From: Bacteroidota bacterium
Lineage (GTDB): Bacteria; Bacteroidota; Bacteroidia; Bacteroidales; UBA10428
DNA length: 9,764 nucleotides
Assembly (NCBI GenBank): GCA_024640925.1
Contig: JAHEEB010000086.1
Span: forward strand, 1-9,764
Direction of reading: 5' to 3'
A program made the position numbers and the translations under genes. Below are positions 1 through 6,890 of this stretch, piece by piece. The notes beneath the pieces were generated by a model, which saw nothing but the letters and a program-made list of their open reading frames with translations, was not told the origin of the DNA and made no database searches. Position 1 is the stretch's first letter. Each line of letters opens with the position of its first letter.

Positions 1-45
1 AATGTAAAATTCAATCTGTTTAGAGCAAAACATTTGGAATTTTAT

Positions 46-1287
46 TTATTTAACAGAATTTTTCTTCAAGTAATTTATGACAATATCTGTAGTACCAACT
101 TTACCTGACACATAATCCCCGGCAGCTTTCCCTGCAACTGAGAGTTTTCCTTCATCCATCAGATAAGCATTCATTAAGTTCAAAAACTCACCAGGTTCTC
201 TAAAACTAAAACCTCCGCTACAGCTTATCAAATCTTTTGCTTCCTGAAATTTTTGGTAATTAGGCCCAAATATAACCGGAATCCCATATACAGCTGCCTC
301 AATGGTATTGTGGATTCCAACGCCAAATCCTCCCCCTATATAAGCTATCTGGCCATATTTGTATATGGAAGAAAGCATTCCGATATTGTCAATTATTAAT
401 ATCCTGGCATTTTTTAAATCCCTATCATTACAAGAAGAGAATAAAACATAGGGCACCTTTATCTTTGATAAAATATCATCGATATGCTCCTTTTTAATCT
501 CATGCGGTGCAAGAATAAGCTTGATATTATCTGGTGACTGTTGGATAAAATGAAATAATATATCTTCATCAGCTGGCCAGGTGCTACCTGCAACAATTAC
601 TTTTTTTTCCTGAGCAAATATTTTTGCCGGTTCAATATCTTTTCCTTGTGCGGCAATCTGTACAACTCTGTCAAATCTTGAATCACCAGCCACAACATGA
701 TTTTTTATTTTAATGCTTTCTAAAAGATCTGCTGATAAGGAATTTTGAACAAACAACATATCAAACCAGGTCAACATTTGGCGGTACCAACCTCCATACC
801 ACTTAAAAAATAACTGATTAGGCCTGAAAATACCAGAAATAAGGAAAAGTTGCCCTTTTGATTGTTTTACGGTTTTCAAATAATGATACCAATATTCATA
901 TTTGATGAAAAAAATCCATTTGGGATTAACACAATTGATAAACCTACGGGCATTCTTTTTTGTATCAAGTGGCAAATAGCAAATCACATCTGCTCCCTGA
1001 TAATTCTTACGTACTTCGTAACCTGAGGGTGAAAAAAAAGTAAGAATTATCTTCACCTCGGGAAAATCTTTTCTTAAAGCTTCCATTATTGGCCTACCTT
1101 GTTCAAATTCACCAAGGGAAGAAGCATGGAACCATGCATATCTGTCTTTTTTATCAATGAGCTTTTCAAGGTTTTGAAAAATGTCCTTTCTCCCTTGTAT
1201 CCAAAGTTTTGCTTTAGGATTGAAGACAGATGCAATTAGTACAAGAGAGTAATAAATACGTATTCCAATGTTATAGAGAAGAGTCAT
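46..1287 (-). CDS. waaA: 3-deoxy-D-manno-octulosonic acid (Kdo) transferase
   Basis: This 413-residue protein matches the WaaA/KdtA family in length and layout. The family transfers Kdo from CMP-Kdo to lipid A precursor at the cytoplasmic face of the inner membrane, building the LPS inner core. Seen in the sequence: a hydrophobic N-terminal segment (about residues 3-22) that would anchor it; the acceptor-domain motif HASSLGEFEQ, with Glu60 at the place of the family's catalytic base; and a C-terminal GT-B donor-binding half with HEIKKEH and then GGGFGVGIHNTIEAA, followed by a PVIFGPNYQKFQEA segment, as in WaaA. The ATG at 1287 puts the membrane segment at the very N terminus, as expected. Whether it adds one, two or more Kdo units cannot be read. 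It lies downstream of the zinc-ribbon gene on the same strand, but a 191-base gap with its own promoter suggests separate transcription. No terminator is visible in the 45 bases beyond the stop. Confidence 0.95.
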   Translation of the reverse strand: MTLLYNIGIRIYYSLVLIASVFNPKAKLWIQGRKDIFQNLEKLIDKKDRYAWFHASSLGEFEQGRPIMEALRKDFPEVKIILTFFSPSGYEVRKNYQGADVICYLPLDTKKNARRFINCVNPKWIFFIKYEYWYHYLKTVKQSKGQLFLISGIFRPNQLFFKWYGGWYRQMLTWFDMLFVQNSLSADLLESIKIKNHVVAGDSRFDRVVQIAAQGKDIEPAKIFAQEKKVIVAGSTWPADEDILFHFIQQSPDNIKLILAPHEIKKEHIDDILSKIKVPYVLFSSCNDRDLKNARILIIDNIGMLSSIYKYGQIAYIGGGFGVGIHNTIEAAVYGIPVIFGPNYQKFQEAKDLISCSGGFSFREPGEFLNLMNAYLMDEGKLSVAGKAAGDYVSGKVGTTDIVINYLKKNSVK

Positions 1288-1341
1288 ACTTTGATGGATT
1301 AAACAATGAAACGCCTAAAGTTCAAACAAATTAATCAAATT

Positions 1342-1378
1342 TTTCTTATAAATATTGAATGTCTCATATTATAAGAAA
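1342..1378. repeat. 10-bp perfect inverted repeat in the waaA leader
   Basis: TTTCTTATAA (1342-1351) and TTATAAGAAA (1369-1378) are exact reverse complements separated by 17 bases. They lie between the waaA promoter and its start codon, so they would form a hairpin in the 5' untranslated RNA or act as an operator. No T-run follows on either strand, so it does not look like a terminator. The arms are almost all A/T, which lowers significance. Confidence 0.4.
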
Positions 1379-1413
1379 TATGGTTATGACCAGTAATTAT
1401 GAATATTGGTGTG

Positions 1414-1446
1414 CGAAAGTACAATTTCGCAGTAAGAAAACAAAAA
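1414..1446 (-). promoter_or_regulatory. Bacteroidetes-type promoter for waaA
   Basis: Read on the minus strand: TTTTTG (1446-1441), 19 bases, then TACTTTCG (1421-1414). The phylum consensus is TTTG, about 19-20 bases, TAnnTTTG, so spacing and both boxes fit with one mismatch in the -7 box. Transcription would begin near 1407, giving a leader of about 120 bases. The -7 box is overlapped by a dyad, GCGAAA-N6-TTTCGC (1413-1430), which might be an operator or chance. Confidence 0.55.
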
Positions 1447-1478
1447 TATTTAGAAAGTCAAATTGAAGAAGACAGTGG

Positions 1479-1868
1479 TTATACTCCAATTAATCCTTTA
1501 AAAATTCGACCTAACGATTTTACCCAGTTCTCTTTCTGAATAGCCTCAAGTTCACCCTTGTCGAGCCAAACGCCTTTACAAACAGGACAAAAATCTATAA
1601 CTACTCTTTCATCACGAGGATGATCTTCTTTTTGCATAAGAGGCGAATTTGCACAGCTTGGGCAAAACAAAGCTTTCAGTTGTTCCTCTTCAGAAGGAAG
1701 ATCATAAAATTCTACAAATGTAGGTTCTACTATTTTTTCAATTTTAGCCAGTTCTCCACTTGCAAACCAAGCGCCTCCACACTTACTACAATTATTAACT
1801 GTAATAGAATACCTTTTTTCTTTGATTAAATCAACCGTCAAATCTTCATTACACCTTGGACATTTCAT
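1479..1868 (-). CDS. Small protein with two TFIIB-type zinc ribbons
   Basis: A 129-residue protein of unknown function carrying two copies of the zf-TFIIB fold. Copy 1 has Cys3-x2-Cys6 and Cys27-x2-Cys30, followed by GGAWFASGEL. Copy 2 has Cys69-x2-Cys72 and Cys94-x2-Cys97, followed by GVWLDKGEL. The Cys quartets should each bind one zinc ion, and the GxW-x-x-GEL tail after the second knuckle is the family's hallmark. No signal peptide or membrane segment is seen, so it should be cytoplasmic. An upstream in-frame ATG at 1919 would add 17 residues, but that extension overlaps a perfect TAnnTTTG promoter element (1903-1896) and lacks family character, so the start was put at 1868, just before the first CxxC. 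The gene lies between sod and waaA on the same strand, cut off from sod by a terminator. Proteins of this type are usually left as hypothetical, and no role is assigned here. Confidence 0.85.
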   Translation of the reverse strand: MKCPRCNEDLTVDLIKEKRYSITVNNCSKCGGAWFASGELAKIEKIVEPTFVEFYDLPSEEEQLKALFCPSCANSPLMQKEDHPRDERVVIDFCPVCKGVWLDKGELEAIQKENWVKSLGRIFKGLIGV

Positions 1869-1895
1869 TTCATTAGCCCTCAATTGTTCAGATAT

Positions 1896-1903
1896 CAAAA
1901 GTA
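1896..1903 (-). promoter_or_regulatory. -7 promoter element for the zinc-ribbon gene
   Basis: On the minus strand TACTTTTG (1903-1896) matches TAnnTTTG perfectly. No TTG is found 19-21 bases upstream, so only half of the promoter is recognised. A start of transcription near 1889 would give a leader of about 20 bases before the ATG at 1868, and it argues against the longer reading from 1919. Confidence 0.45.
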
Positions 1904-1961
1904 TATAATAAAAAAACATTTTGAGGAATTACAGTACAACAATTTTTTCAACTATCATTAA

Positions 1962-2002
1962 ATTAAAACAATCGGAGCTGAAACATAAATTCCAGCTCCG
2001 AT
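1962..2002 (-). terminator. Intrinsic terminator behind sod
   Basis: ATCGGAGCTG (1971-1980) and CAGCTCCGAT (1993-2002) form a perfect 10-bp stem with a 12-base loop. On the minus strand the stem is followed by TGTTTTAATTT, a T-rich tail, and it begins 34 bases after the sod stop codon. It should end the sod transcript before the zinc-ribbon gene. On the plus strand it is followed by A-runs, so it works best for the minus strand. Confidence 0.85.
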
Positions 2003-2036
2003 AAAAAAGCTTCAAAAACCAAATGTGTACCTATCA

Positions 2037-2639
2037 TTATTTCTCTCTTAATCTTCTGGAAACCTCGTCCCAGCTGATTACATTCCAAAATGCTGCAATG
2101 TAGTCGGGCCGGCGATTCTGATATTTCAGATAATAGGCATGTTCCCAAACATCTAACCCAAGAATCGGAGTACCTTTGATTTCAGCAATATCCATCAATG
2201 GATTATCCTGATTAGGTGTTGAAGTTACTTTAAGCCCATCTTTTGTATGGATGAGCCAGGCCCATCCTGAACCAAACCGTGTGGCAGCAGCATTCGAAAA
2301 TTCTTCTTTAAATTTTTCAAAAGATCCAAAATATTTGTTTATGGAGTCAGCTATATCACCTTTAGGAGTACCACCCCCCTGGGGACTCATCAGTTTCCAG
2401 AAAAGATTATGGTTATAATATCCTCCCCCGTTATTTCGAACGGCAACACTTAGTTTAGATATGTTCGAAAGTATTTCTTCAATAGGTTTACCTTCCCAAC
2501 CTGAGCCCTCAAGTGCTTTATTCAGGTTTGTGGTATATGCAGCATGATGCTTTGAATGGTGTATCTCCATCGTATGGGAATCAATATGTGGTTCCAGTGC
2601 ATCGTATGCATAATCGAGTTTTGGCAATTCAAATGACAT
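2037..2639 (-). CDS. sodA: Superoxide dismutase, Fe/Mn family (Mn-type residues)
   Basis: A complete 200-residue superoxide dismutase that turns superoxide into oxygen and hydrogen peroxide in the cytoplasm; no signal peptide is present. Visible features are the N-terminal helical hairpin with [12 protein letters not shown] and the C-terminal signature DVWEHAYY. The four metal ligands fall at His27, His77 (in NHNLFW), Asp163 and His167. The active-site glutamine seems to come from the C-terminal domain (Gln144 in NQDNPLM), and the N-terminal position that holds Gln in iron enzymes is Gly within NNGGGYYNH. By known family rules that pattern indicates a manganese or cambialistic enzyme rather than a strict iron enzyme; metal use is an inference. 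The ATG at 2639 gives the usual short N terminus. The gene has its own terminator and diverges from an aldo/keto reductase gene, with a PerR/Fur-like dyad in the shared upstream region. Confidence 0.95.
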   Translation of the reverse strand: MSFELPKLDYAYDALEPHIDSHTMEIHHSKHHAAYTTNLNKALEGSGWEGKPIEEILSNISKLSVAVRNNGGGYYNHNLFWKLMSPQGGGTPKGDIADSINKYFGSFEKFKEEFSNAAATRFGSGWAWLIHTKDGLKVTSTPNQDNPLMDIAEIKGTPILGLDVWEHAYYLKYQNRRPDYIAAFWNVISWDEVSRRLREK

Positions 2640-2670
2640 AGTATTTAAGTTTAAGTTTAATAATAATGTT

Positions 2671-2689
2671 ATTTAGAATGTTTCTAAAT
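2671..2689. promoter_or_regulatory. PerR/Fur-like operator candidate upstream of sod
   Basis: ATTTAGAA-TGT-TTCTAAAT is a perfect 8-3-8 dyad. Its core TTAGAAT-G-TTTCTAA has the 7-1-7 layout of PerR boxes (TTATAAT-N-ATTATAA), with three differences over the 14 half-site positions. It lies about 32 bases upstream of the sod start, where a repressor could block transcription. A peroxide- or metal-sensing regulator would suit a superoxide dismutase. The match is by eye in AT-rich DNA; no regulator gene is in the window. Confidence 0.4.
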
Positions 2690-2781
2690 AGTTTTATTAT
2701 AACAAGATTCACCTAAATAATGTTCAATTTGAAATGCGGAAATGTCTTTATTACTAAAATAAAAAGGAATTAATAATATAG

Positions 2782-2789
2782 TAATTTTG
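2782..2789 (+). promoter_or_regulatory. -7 promoter element for the aldo/keto reductase gene
   Basis: TAATTTTG matches TAnnTTTG exactly and lies 29 bases before the ATG at 2819, giving a leader of about 22 bases. No TTG is present at the -33 distance, so support is only partial. Confidence 0.4.
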
Positions 2790-2818
2790 ATACCTTCAGA
2801 AATCAATAAAACGACACG

Positions 2819-3652
2819 ATGAAAATCACAGATATTAAGGGGACAGTAAGGTTATCAAACGGAGTACAAATGCCATATTTCGGATTAGGTGTTTTTCGAA
2901 CAGCTGAAGGTAACGACACCATAAACTCGATACATTGGGCTCTCGAGGCTGGGTATCGCCATATCGACACCGCATCGATGTACATGAATGAGAAGAGCGT
3001 TGGAGAAGCCATCAGGTCAAGCAATGTTCCCCGGGAACAAATCTTTATAACAACCAAAGTCTGGAATTCTGATCAGGGATTTCAGAAAACAATTGATGCT
3101 TTCAATGCCAGTCTCGATAAGTTAAAAATGGATTATATCGATTTGTATTTAATCCATTGGCCAGTTAAGAATAAATACATTGAAACCTGGGAAGCACTTG
3201 AGGAGCTCTATCAAAAGAAAAGAGTCCGATCAATCGGGGTGAGTAATTTCCTGGAGCATCATCTAATTAGTCTGGTAGAAAGAAAAGGTTTGGTACCCAT
3301 GGTAAATCAGGTTGAATTTCATCCATATTTAATTCAACCAAATTTATTAACCTATTGTCAAAGCCGGAACATACAGTTCGAAGCATGGTCACCTCTAATC
3401 AAAGGACAGGTTAATGATATTGAACTGATAAAAGAAATCGGACAGAAATATGGAAAAACACCTGTTCAGGTAGTATTAAGGTGGGACCTGCAAAAAGGGG
3501 TGATAACTATTCCAAAGTCCATACATAAAGAAAGGATTATTTCAAATGCAACTATCTTTGATTTTGAACTCAGTTCTGAAGATATACAAGCAATTGATAC
3601 ACTTGATAAAAATTATCGGTTAGGTGCACATCCCGATACGTTTGATTTTTAA
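2819..3652 (+). CDS. Aldo/keto reductase
   Basis: A complete 277-residue NADPH-dependent oxidoreductase of the aldo/keto reductase superfamily, a cytoplasmic TIM-barrel enzyme that reduces aldehydes and ketones. The catalytic tetrad is visible as Asp50 (GYRHIDTASMY), Tyr55, Lys80 (ITTKVWN) and His113 (LYLIHWP). Further family signatures are GVSNF (140-144), NQVEFHP (163-169) and the cofactor-binding IPKS-x4-RI-x2-N (232-243), whose Lys233 and Arg239 normally contact the NADPH 2'-phosphate. Length and motifs resemble the prokaryotic group containing diketogluconate reductases and glyoxal/methylglyoxal reductases such as B. subtilis YvgN. The actual substrate cannot be told from sequence. It stands alone between divergent sod and the glycosidase genes. 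A role in aldehyde detoxification next to sod, or in sugar handling next to the glycosidases, are both guesses. No Shine-Dalgarno and no clear terminator are seen. Confidence 0.93.
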   Translation: MKITDIKGTVRLSNGVQMPYFGLGVFRTAEGNDTINSIHWALEAGYRHIDTASMYMNEKSVGEAIRSSNVPREQIFITTKVWNSDQGFQKTIDAFNASLDKLKMDYIDLYLIHWPVKNKYIETWEALEELYQKKRVRSIGVSNFLEHHLISLVERKGLVPMVNQVEFHPYLIQPNLLTYCQSRNIQFEAWSPLIKGQVNDIELIKEIGQKYGKTPVQVVLRWDLQKGVITIPKSIHKERIISNATIFDFELSSEDIQAIDTLDKNYRLGAHPDTFDF

Positions 3653-3785
3653 ATACTTCATTGATTAAAAACAAAACCATTCAAGTTAACATTTAAAGCA
3701 CATATATAAAACAATTTTCCTTTCTGGTTAACAATTATAAACTTGTTATGAAACATTCGTACACTTTTACCTCCATTCTTTAGAT

Positions 3786-3793
3786 TATTTTTG
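3786..3793 (+). promoter_or_regulatory. -7-like element upstream of the GH31 leader
   Basis: TATTTTTG fits TAnnTTTG. No TTG lies 19-21 bases upstream, so it may depend on an activator or be chance in AT-rich DNA. If used, transcription would start near 3800 and the RNA would carry a 200-base leader including the stem at 3849-3963. Confidence 0.35.
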
Positions 3794-3848
3794 ATCCAAT
3801 TGACAGTTAAAGATTGACCTACTTATTTACCATTTTGTTTTAGCTGTT

Positions 3849-3970
3849 GAGGCTGGAGTATTAAGTGAAGATGTCTAATAGTTTTAAGTTAGTAATTATT
3901 AATTTAGGTTTTACTAGTTTTAAGTCATCTTACCCTACAGTATTTTTTAATAACTTCAGCCTCTTTTTTT
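3849..3970 (+). promoter_or_regulatory. Structured leader ending in terminator-like stem (attenuator or small RNA candidate)
   Basis: GAGGCTGGAGTATTAA (3849-3864) pairs with TTAATAACTTCAGCCTC (3947-3963): 15 Watson-Crick pairs, one G-T wobble and one bulged A. Directly after it come seven Ts (3964-3970), as in an intrinsic terminator on the plus strand only. The enclosed 82 bases contain a nested 6-bp pairing AAGATG/CATCTT (3868-3873 with 3926-3931) and two copies of TAGTTTTAAGT (3879 and 3915). The T-run ends 29 bases before the GH31 start codon at 4000. The pairing is far longer than expected by chance in a window this small. Possible readings are a transcription attenuator or riboswitch-like leader, or a short RNA gene ending here. 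It resembles no riboswitch class that I can name. Confidence 0.55.
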
Positions 3971-3999
3971 ACCTTAAAAAAACAAATAATTTCTTGAAA

Positions 4000-6834
4000 A
4001 TGAAAAAGGCTGTGTATTTCATCTTTATTATTGCATTCTTACTTTCCTGTAAACCTTATTCAAAAGATAAGAATGGTATAAGCTTAAAAATTAAAGAATC
4101 TGTAACTAATTCGAAGAGATTAATCAGAATTGATGTGCTTTCTGATGACATTATTCATGTCAAATCCTTTCCTACTCTTTCAACTGAAAACATTAACAGT
4201 CTGATTGTTGATAGTGCTATACAAAAAGAAACTATTCCCTGGGCTATAGAAGAAAATGACAGCATAGTAATTCTTGTAACTAAAAAACTTAAAGTTCATG
4301 TCAATAAAGAATCCGGAGCTATCCAATTTACAGATCTGAACGGAAATACAATACTAACAGAAAGAAAGAATAAAGCTTCCCAATTTAAATCAAAGACAAT
4401 TGACGGGAACAACTATTTTGAAATTCAACAAGTTTTTGATTCACCCGAAAACGAAGCTTTTTATGGTTTAGGCCAACATCAGAATGGGTTAGTTAATTAT
4501 AAGGGACACGATATTGATTTATTCCAACACAATATTGATGATGTCGTGCCTTTCTTAGTATCAAGCAAAAATTACGGAATTTTATGGGACAATTATTCCA
4601 GGAGTAAATTTGGAGATCCAAGAGATTTTATGCCCCTATCCGTTTTGAAAGTATACGATGAAAATGGCTTAGCTGGCGGCCTCACTGCAAGATATTACAC
4701 AACATATTCAAATTCAGAAATTTTTGTTACCCGACAGGAGAGTGAAATCAGATATAAATACCTTGACGAACTCAAAAAATTTCCTGAAAAATTTCCTCTT
4801 GGTACAGGAAAAGTTGAATGGAAGGGATTCCTCGAAGCTAATACTGACGGGCTATATAAATTTCAGGCATATTCTGCTGGTTTCATGAAAATCTGGTTAA
4901 ACGATAGTTTGATTTTCGATTCGTGGCGTCAATGCTGGAACCCATGGTCAAGAAATTTTAGTTTAGAAATGAAACAAGGTACAAAGATTCCACTTACCAT
5001 TGAATGGATACCCGATGGTGGTGAATCGTATATTGCTTTGGAATGCCTGACACCCTATGAAGGGGACGAAATGAAAGAACTTTCTTTATGGTCCGAAGCA
5101 GCCAAAGCTATAGACTACTATTTTGTTTATGGCAGCAATATCGACGAAGTCATTTCAGGTTACCGGAAACTTACCGGAAAATCTCCCATTATGCCCAATT
5201 GGGCAATGGGTTTATGGCAAAGCCGTGAAAGATATAAAACACAGGAAGAACTACTTGGTGTTGTAAAAGAATACAGAAAAAGAAATATTCCACTTGATAA
5301 TATTGTTTTAGATTGGCATTACTGGGAAGAAGACAAATGGGGAGATCACAGTTTTGAACCCTCCAGGTTTCAGGATCCTAAAAAAATGATGGATGAACTG
5401 CACAATGACCTCCATGCGAATATCATGATATCCGTTTGGCCAAAATATTATGTTGGCACAAAAAATTACGATATCATGGAAAAAAATGGTTGGCTTTACA
5501 TGGAAAACATTAACAATAAACAAAAAGACTGGGTTGGCCCAGGCTATGTTTCAACCTTTTTCGATGTTTTTAATAAAGATGCCCGAAAAGAATTCTGGAA
5601 ACAAATCAACGACAGCTTGTTTTCTAAAGGTATAGATGGATGGTGGCTCGATGCAACCGAACCAGATATCTTATCAAATACTTCATTCGAAGCCAGGAAA
5701 AAGCTCATGTCACCCACAGCTTTGGGCGATGGTTCAGTCTATTTTAATGCCTTTTCCCTGATGCAATCGAAAGGAGTATATGAAGGACAACGAGGAACTG
5801 ATCCAAACAAAAGGGTATTTATACTCACCCGCTCAGCATTTGCAGGTCAGCAGAGATATGCAGCGGCTACATGGAGTGGAGACGTTGCCTCGAGATGGAG
5901 TGACCTGAAAGAACAAATAGCCGCAGGTCTTAATTTTAGCATGTCAGGAATTCCCTATTGGACAACAGATATAGGAGGTTTTTCTCTCGAAAGAAGATAT
6001 ATCGATGCCAAAGGAAAAGATTTGAATGAATGGCGTGAGCTTAATTTACGTTGGTATCAGTTTGGGGTATTTTGTCCGCTTTTCAGAATACACGGGCAAT
6101 ATCCTTATCGTGAAATTTACAACACCTCCCCCGAAAATAATCCGGTTTATAAATCCATGGTTTATTATGATAACCTCCGTTACCAGTTAATGCCATATAT
6201 CTATTCGCTTGCCGGCATGACATACCATAATGACTACACTATCATGCGTCCTCTGATTATGGATCATTACAACGATGTAAAAGTTACAAATATTAACGAT
6301 GAATACATGTTTGGTCCATCTATGCTGGTTTGTCCAATATATGTCTATAAAGCACAGGATCGATCTGTCTACTTTCCATCAACTTCGAACTGGTACGATT
6401 TGTTAACAGGCGAATTCTTTGAAGGAGGGAAAGAATATTTGGTTAAAGCTCCATTAGAAAAAATACCTGTTTTTGTAAGAGAAGGTTCAATCGTTCCGGT
6501 TGGTCCGGTTATGCAATATACTGGTGAAATAGCTCCTGATTCATTGACTATATATGTTTATAAAGGTGCTGATGGCCAGTTTACATTATATGAAGATGAT
6601 GGAACAAGCTACGACTACGAAAAAGGACTCTATTCAACTATCCACTTCAGCTATATTAATTCTGAAAATAAATTAATTTTAGATGAAAGAAAAGGACAAT
6701 TTCCCGGAATGCTTAATGAAAGAATATTTAATATTGTAATTGTTTCGAAGGAAAATATCCAGGGTTTGAAATCAACACCAAAAATCAGCAAGACTGTTAA
6801 ATATGATGGAAAACCTATTTCTTTAGAACTCTAA
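4000..6834 (+). CDS. GH31 lipoprotein with PA14 domain, probable alpha-xylosidase
   Basis: A 944-residue glycoside hydrolase family 31 enzyme. The start was set at 4000 because MKKAVYFIFIIAFLLSC is a classic lipoprotein signal with lipobox Cys17; starts at 3865 or 3871 would bury it. Expected location is the outer membrane, facing the periplasm or outside. Domains: N-terminal beta-sandwich (about 30-225, with FYGLGQHQ near 155), a PA14 insert (about 226-350, starting GGLTARYY), the catalytic barrel (about 396-757), and C-terminal beta domains with REGSIVPVGP. The nucleophile should be Asp551 in WWLDATEPD and the acid/base Asp628 in TWSGDVASRW; Asp438 in LDWHYW fits the -1 subsite aspartate. 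The DATEPD form plus a PA14 insert is known from xyloglucan-active alpha-xylosidases such as Cellvibrio Xyl31A and B. ovatus GH31A, which remove alpha-1,6-xylose from xyloglucan oligosaccharides. Alpha-glucosidase activity is the main alternative. It is followed after 56 bases by a GH2 beta-galactosidase, which supports the xyloglucan reading. Confidence 0.88.
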   Translation: MKKAVYFIFIIAFLLSCKPYSKDKNGISLKIKESVTNSKRLIRIDVLSDDIIHVKSFPTLSTENINSLIVDSAIQKETIPWAIEENDSIVILVTKKLKVHVNKESGAIQFTDLNGNTILTERKNKASQFKSKTIDGNNYFEIQQVFDSPENEAFYGLGQHQNGLVNYKGHDIDLFQHNIDDVVPFLVSSKNYGILWDNYSRSKFGDPRDFMPLSVLKVYDENGLAGGLTARYYTTYSNSEIFVTRQESEIRYKYLDELKKFPEKFPLGTGKVEWKGFLEANTDGLYKFQAYSAGFMKIWLNDSLIFDSWRQCWNPWSRNFSLEMKQGTKIPLTIEWIPDGGESYIALECLTPYEGDEMKELSLWSEAAKAIDYYFVYGSNIDEVISGYRKLTGKSPIMPNWAMGLWQSRERYKTQEELLGVVKEYRKRNIPLDNIVLDWHYWEEDKWGDHSFEPSRFQDPKKMMDELHNDLHANIMISVWPKYYVGTKNYDIMEKNGWLYMENINNKQKDWVGPGYVSTFFDVFNKDARKEFWKQINDSLFSKGIDGWWLDATEPDILSNTSFEARKKLMSPTALGDGSVYFNAFSLMQSKGVYEGQRGTDPNKRVFILTRSAFAGQQRYAAATWSGDVASRWSDLKEQIAAGLNFSMSGIPYWTTDIGGFSLERRYIDAKGKDLNEWRELNLRWYQFGVFCPLFRIHGQYPYREIYNTSPENNPVYKSMVYYDNLRYQLMPYIYSLAGMTYHNDYTIMRPLIMDHYNDVKVTNINDEYMFGPSMLVCPIYVYKAQDRSVYFPSTSNWYDLLTGEFFEGGKEYLVKAPLEKIPVFVREGSIVPVGPVMQYTGEIAPDSLTIYVYKGADGQFTLYEDDGTSYDYEKGLYSTIHFSYINSENKLILDERKGQFPGMLNERIFNIVIVSKENIQGLKSTPKISKTVKYDGKPISLEL

Positions 6835-6855
6835 CAATTTTCTAATGTAAAACCT

Positions 6856-6890
6856 GGCCCTTTTATTTTGGGCCTTTTATTTAAATTTTT
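6856..6890 (+). terminator. Short terminator-like hairpin directly before the GH2 start
   Basis: GGCCC (6856-6860) pairs with GGGCC (6870-6874) across a 9-base T-rich loop, followed by TTTTATTTAAATTTTT running up to the ATG at 6891. The stem is only 5 bp, so termination may be partial. It could lower GH2 expression relative to GH31 or be an mRNA stability element. No separate GH2 promoter is recognised in the 56-base gap. Confidence 0.5.

Larger units (their letters stand above)
3653..3999 (+). other. 347-base non-coding region before the GH31 gene
   Basis: This gap holds no convincing gene. From left to right it contains AT-rich sequence with no terminator for the reductase gene, two copies of GTTAAC 42 bases apart (3685 and 3727), a 6-8-6 dyad TAACAA/TTGTTA (3729-3748), a TATTTTTG box (3786-3793), and the long stem with T-run at 3849-3970. 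An open frame runs into the GH31 gene from a GTG at 3865, but it starts inside the RNA stem and would bury the lipoprotein signal, so it is treated as leader. Confidence 0.6.

Noticed and set aside
1620..1829. Plus-strand open frame opposite the zinc-ribbon gene
   Set aside because: It is antisense to a clear gene with conserved Cys motifs and its translation shows no family features.
2644..2660. TTTAAG tandem triplet upstream of sod
   Set aside because: Under three copies of a 6-base AT-rich unit; expected by chance in this composition and with no clear role.
2803..3057. Minus-strand open frame opposite the aldo/keto reductase
   Set aside because: Antisense to conserved catalytic motifs; no recognisable protein.
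2037..3652. sod and the aldo/keto reductase as a two-gene stress-response system
   Set aside because: They are divergent, no shared regulator site beyond one dyad near sod is seen, and both are common stand-alone genes.
3865..3999. In-frame 45-codon upstream extension of the GH31 gene from GTG 3865 or ATG 3871
   Set aside because: It begins in or next to the leader stem and would place the lipoprotein signal and lipobox internally; the ATG at 4000 gives a canonical signal peptide.
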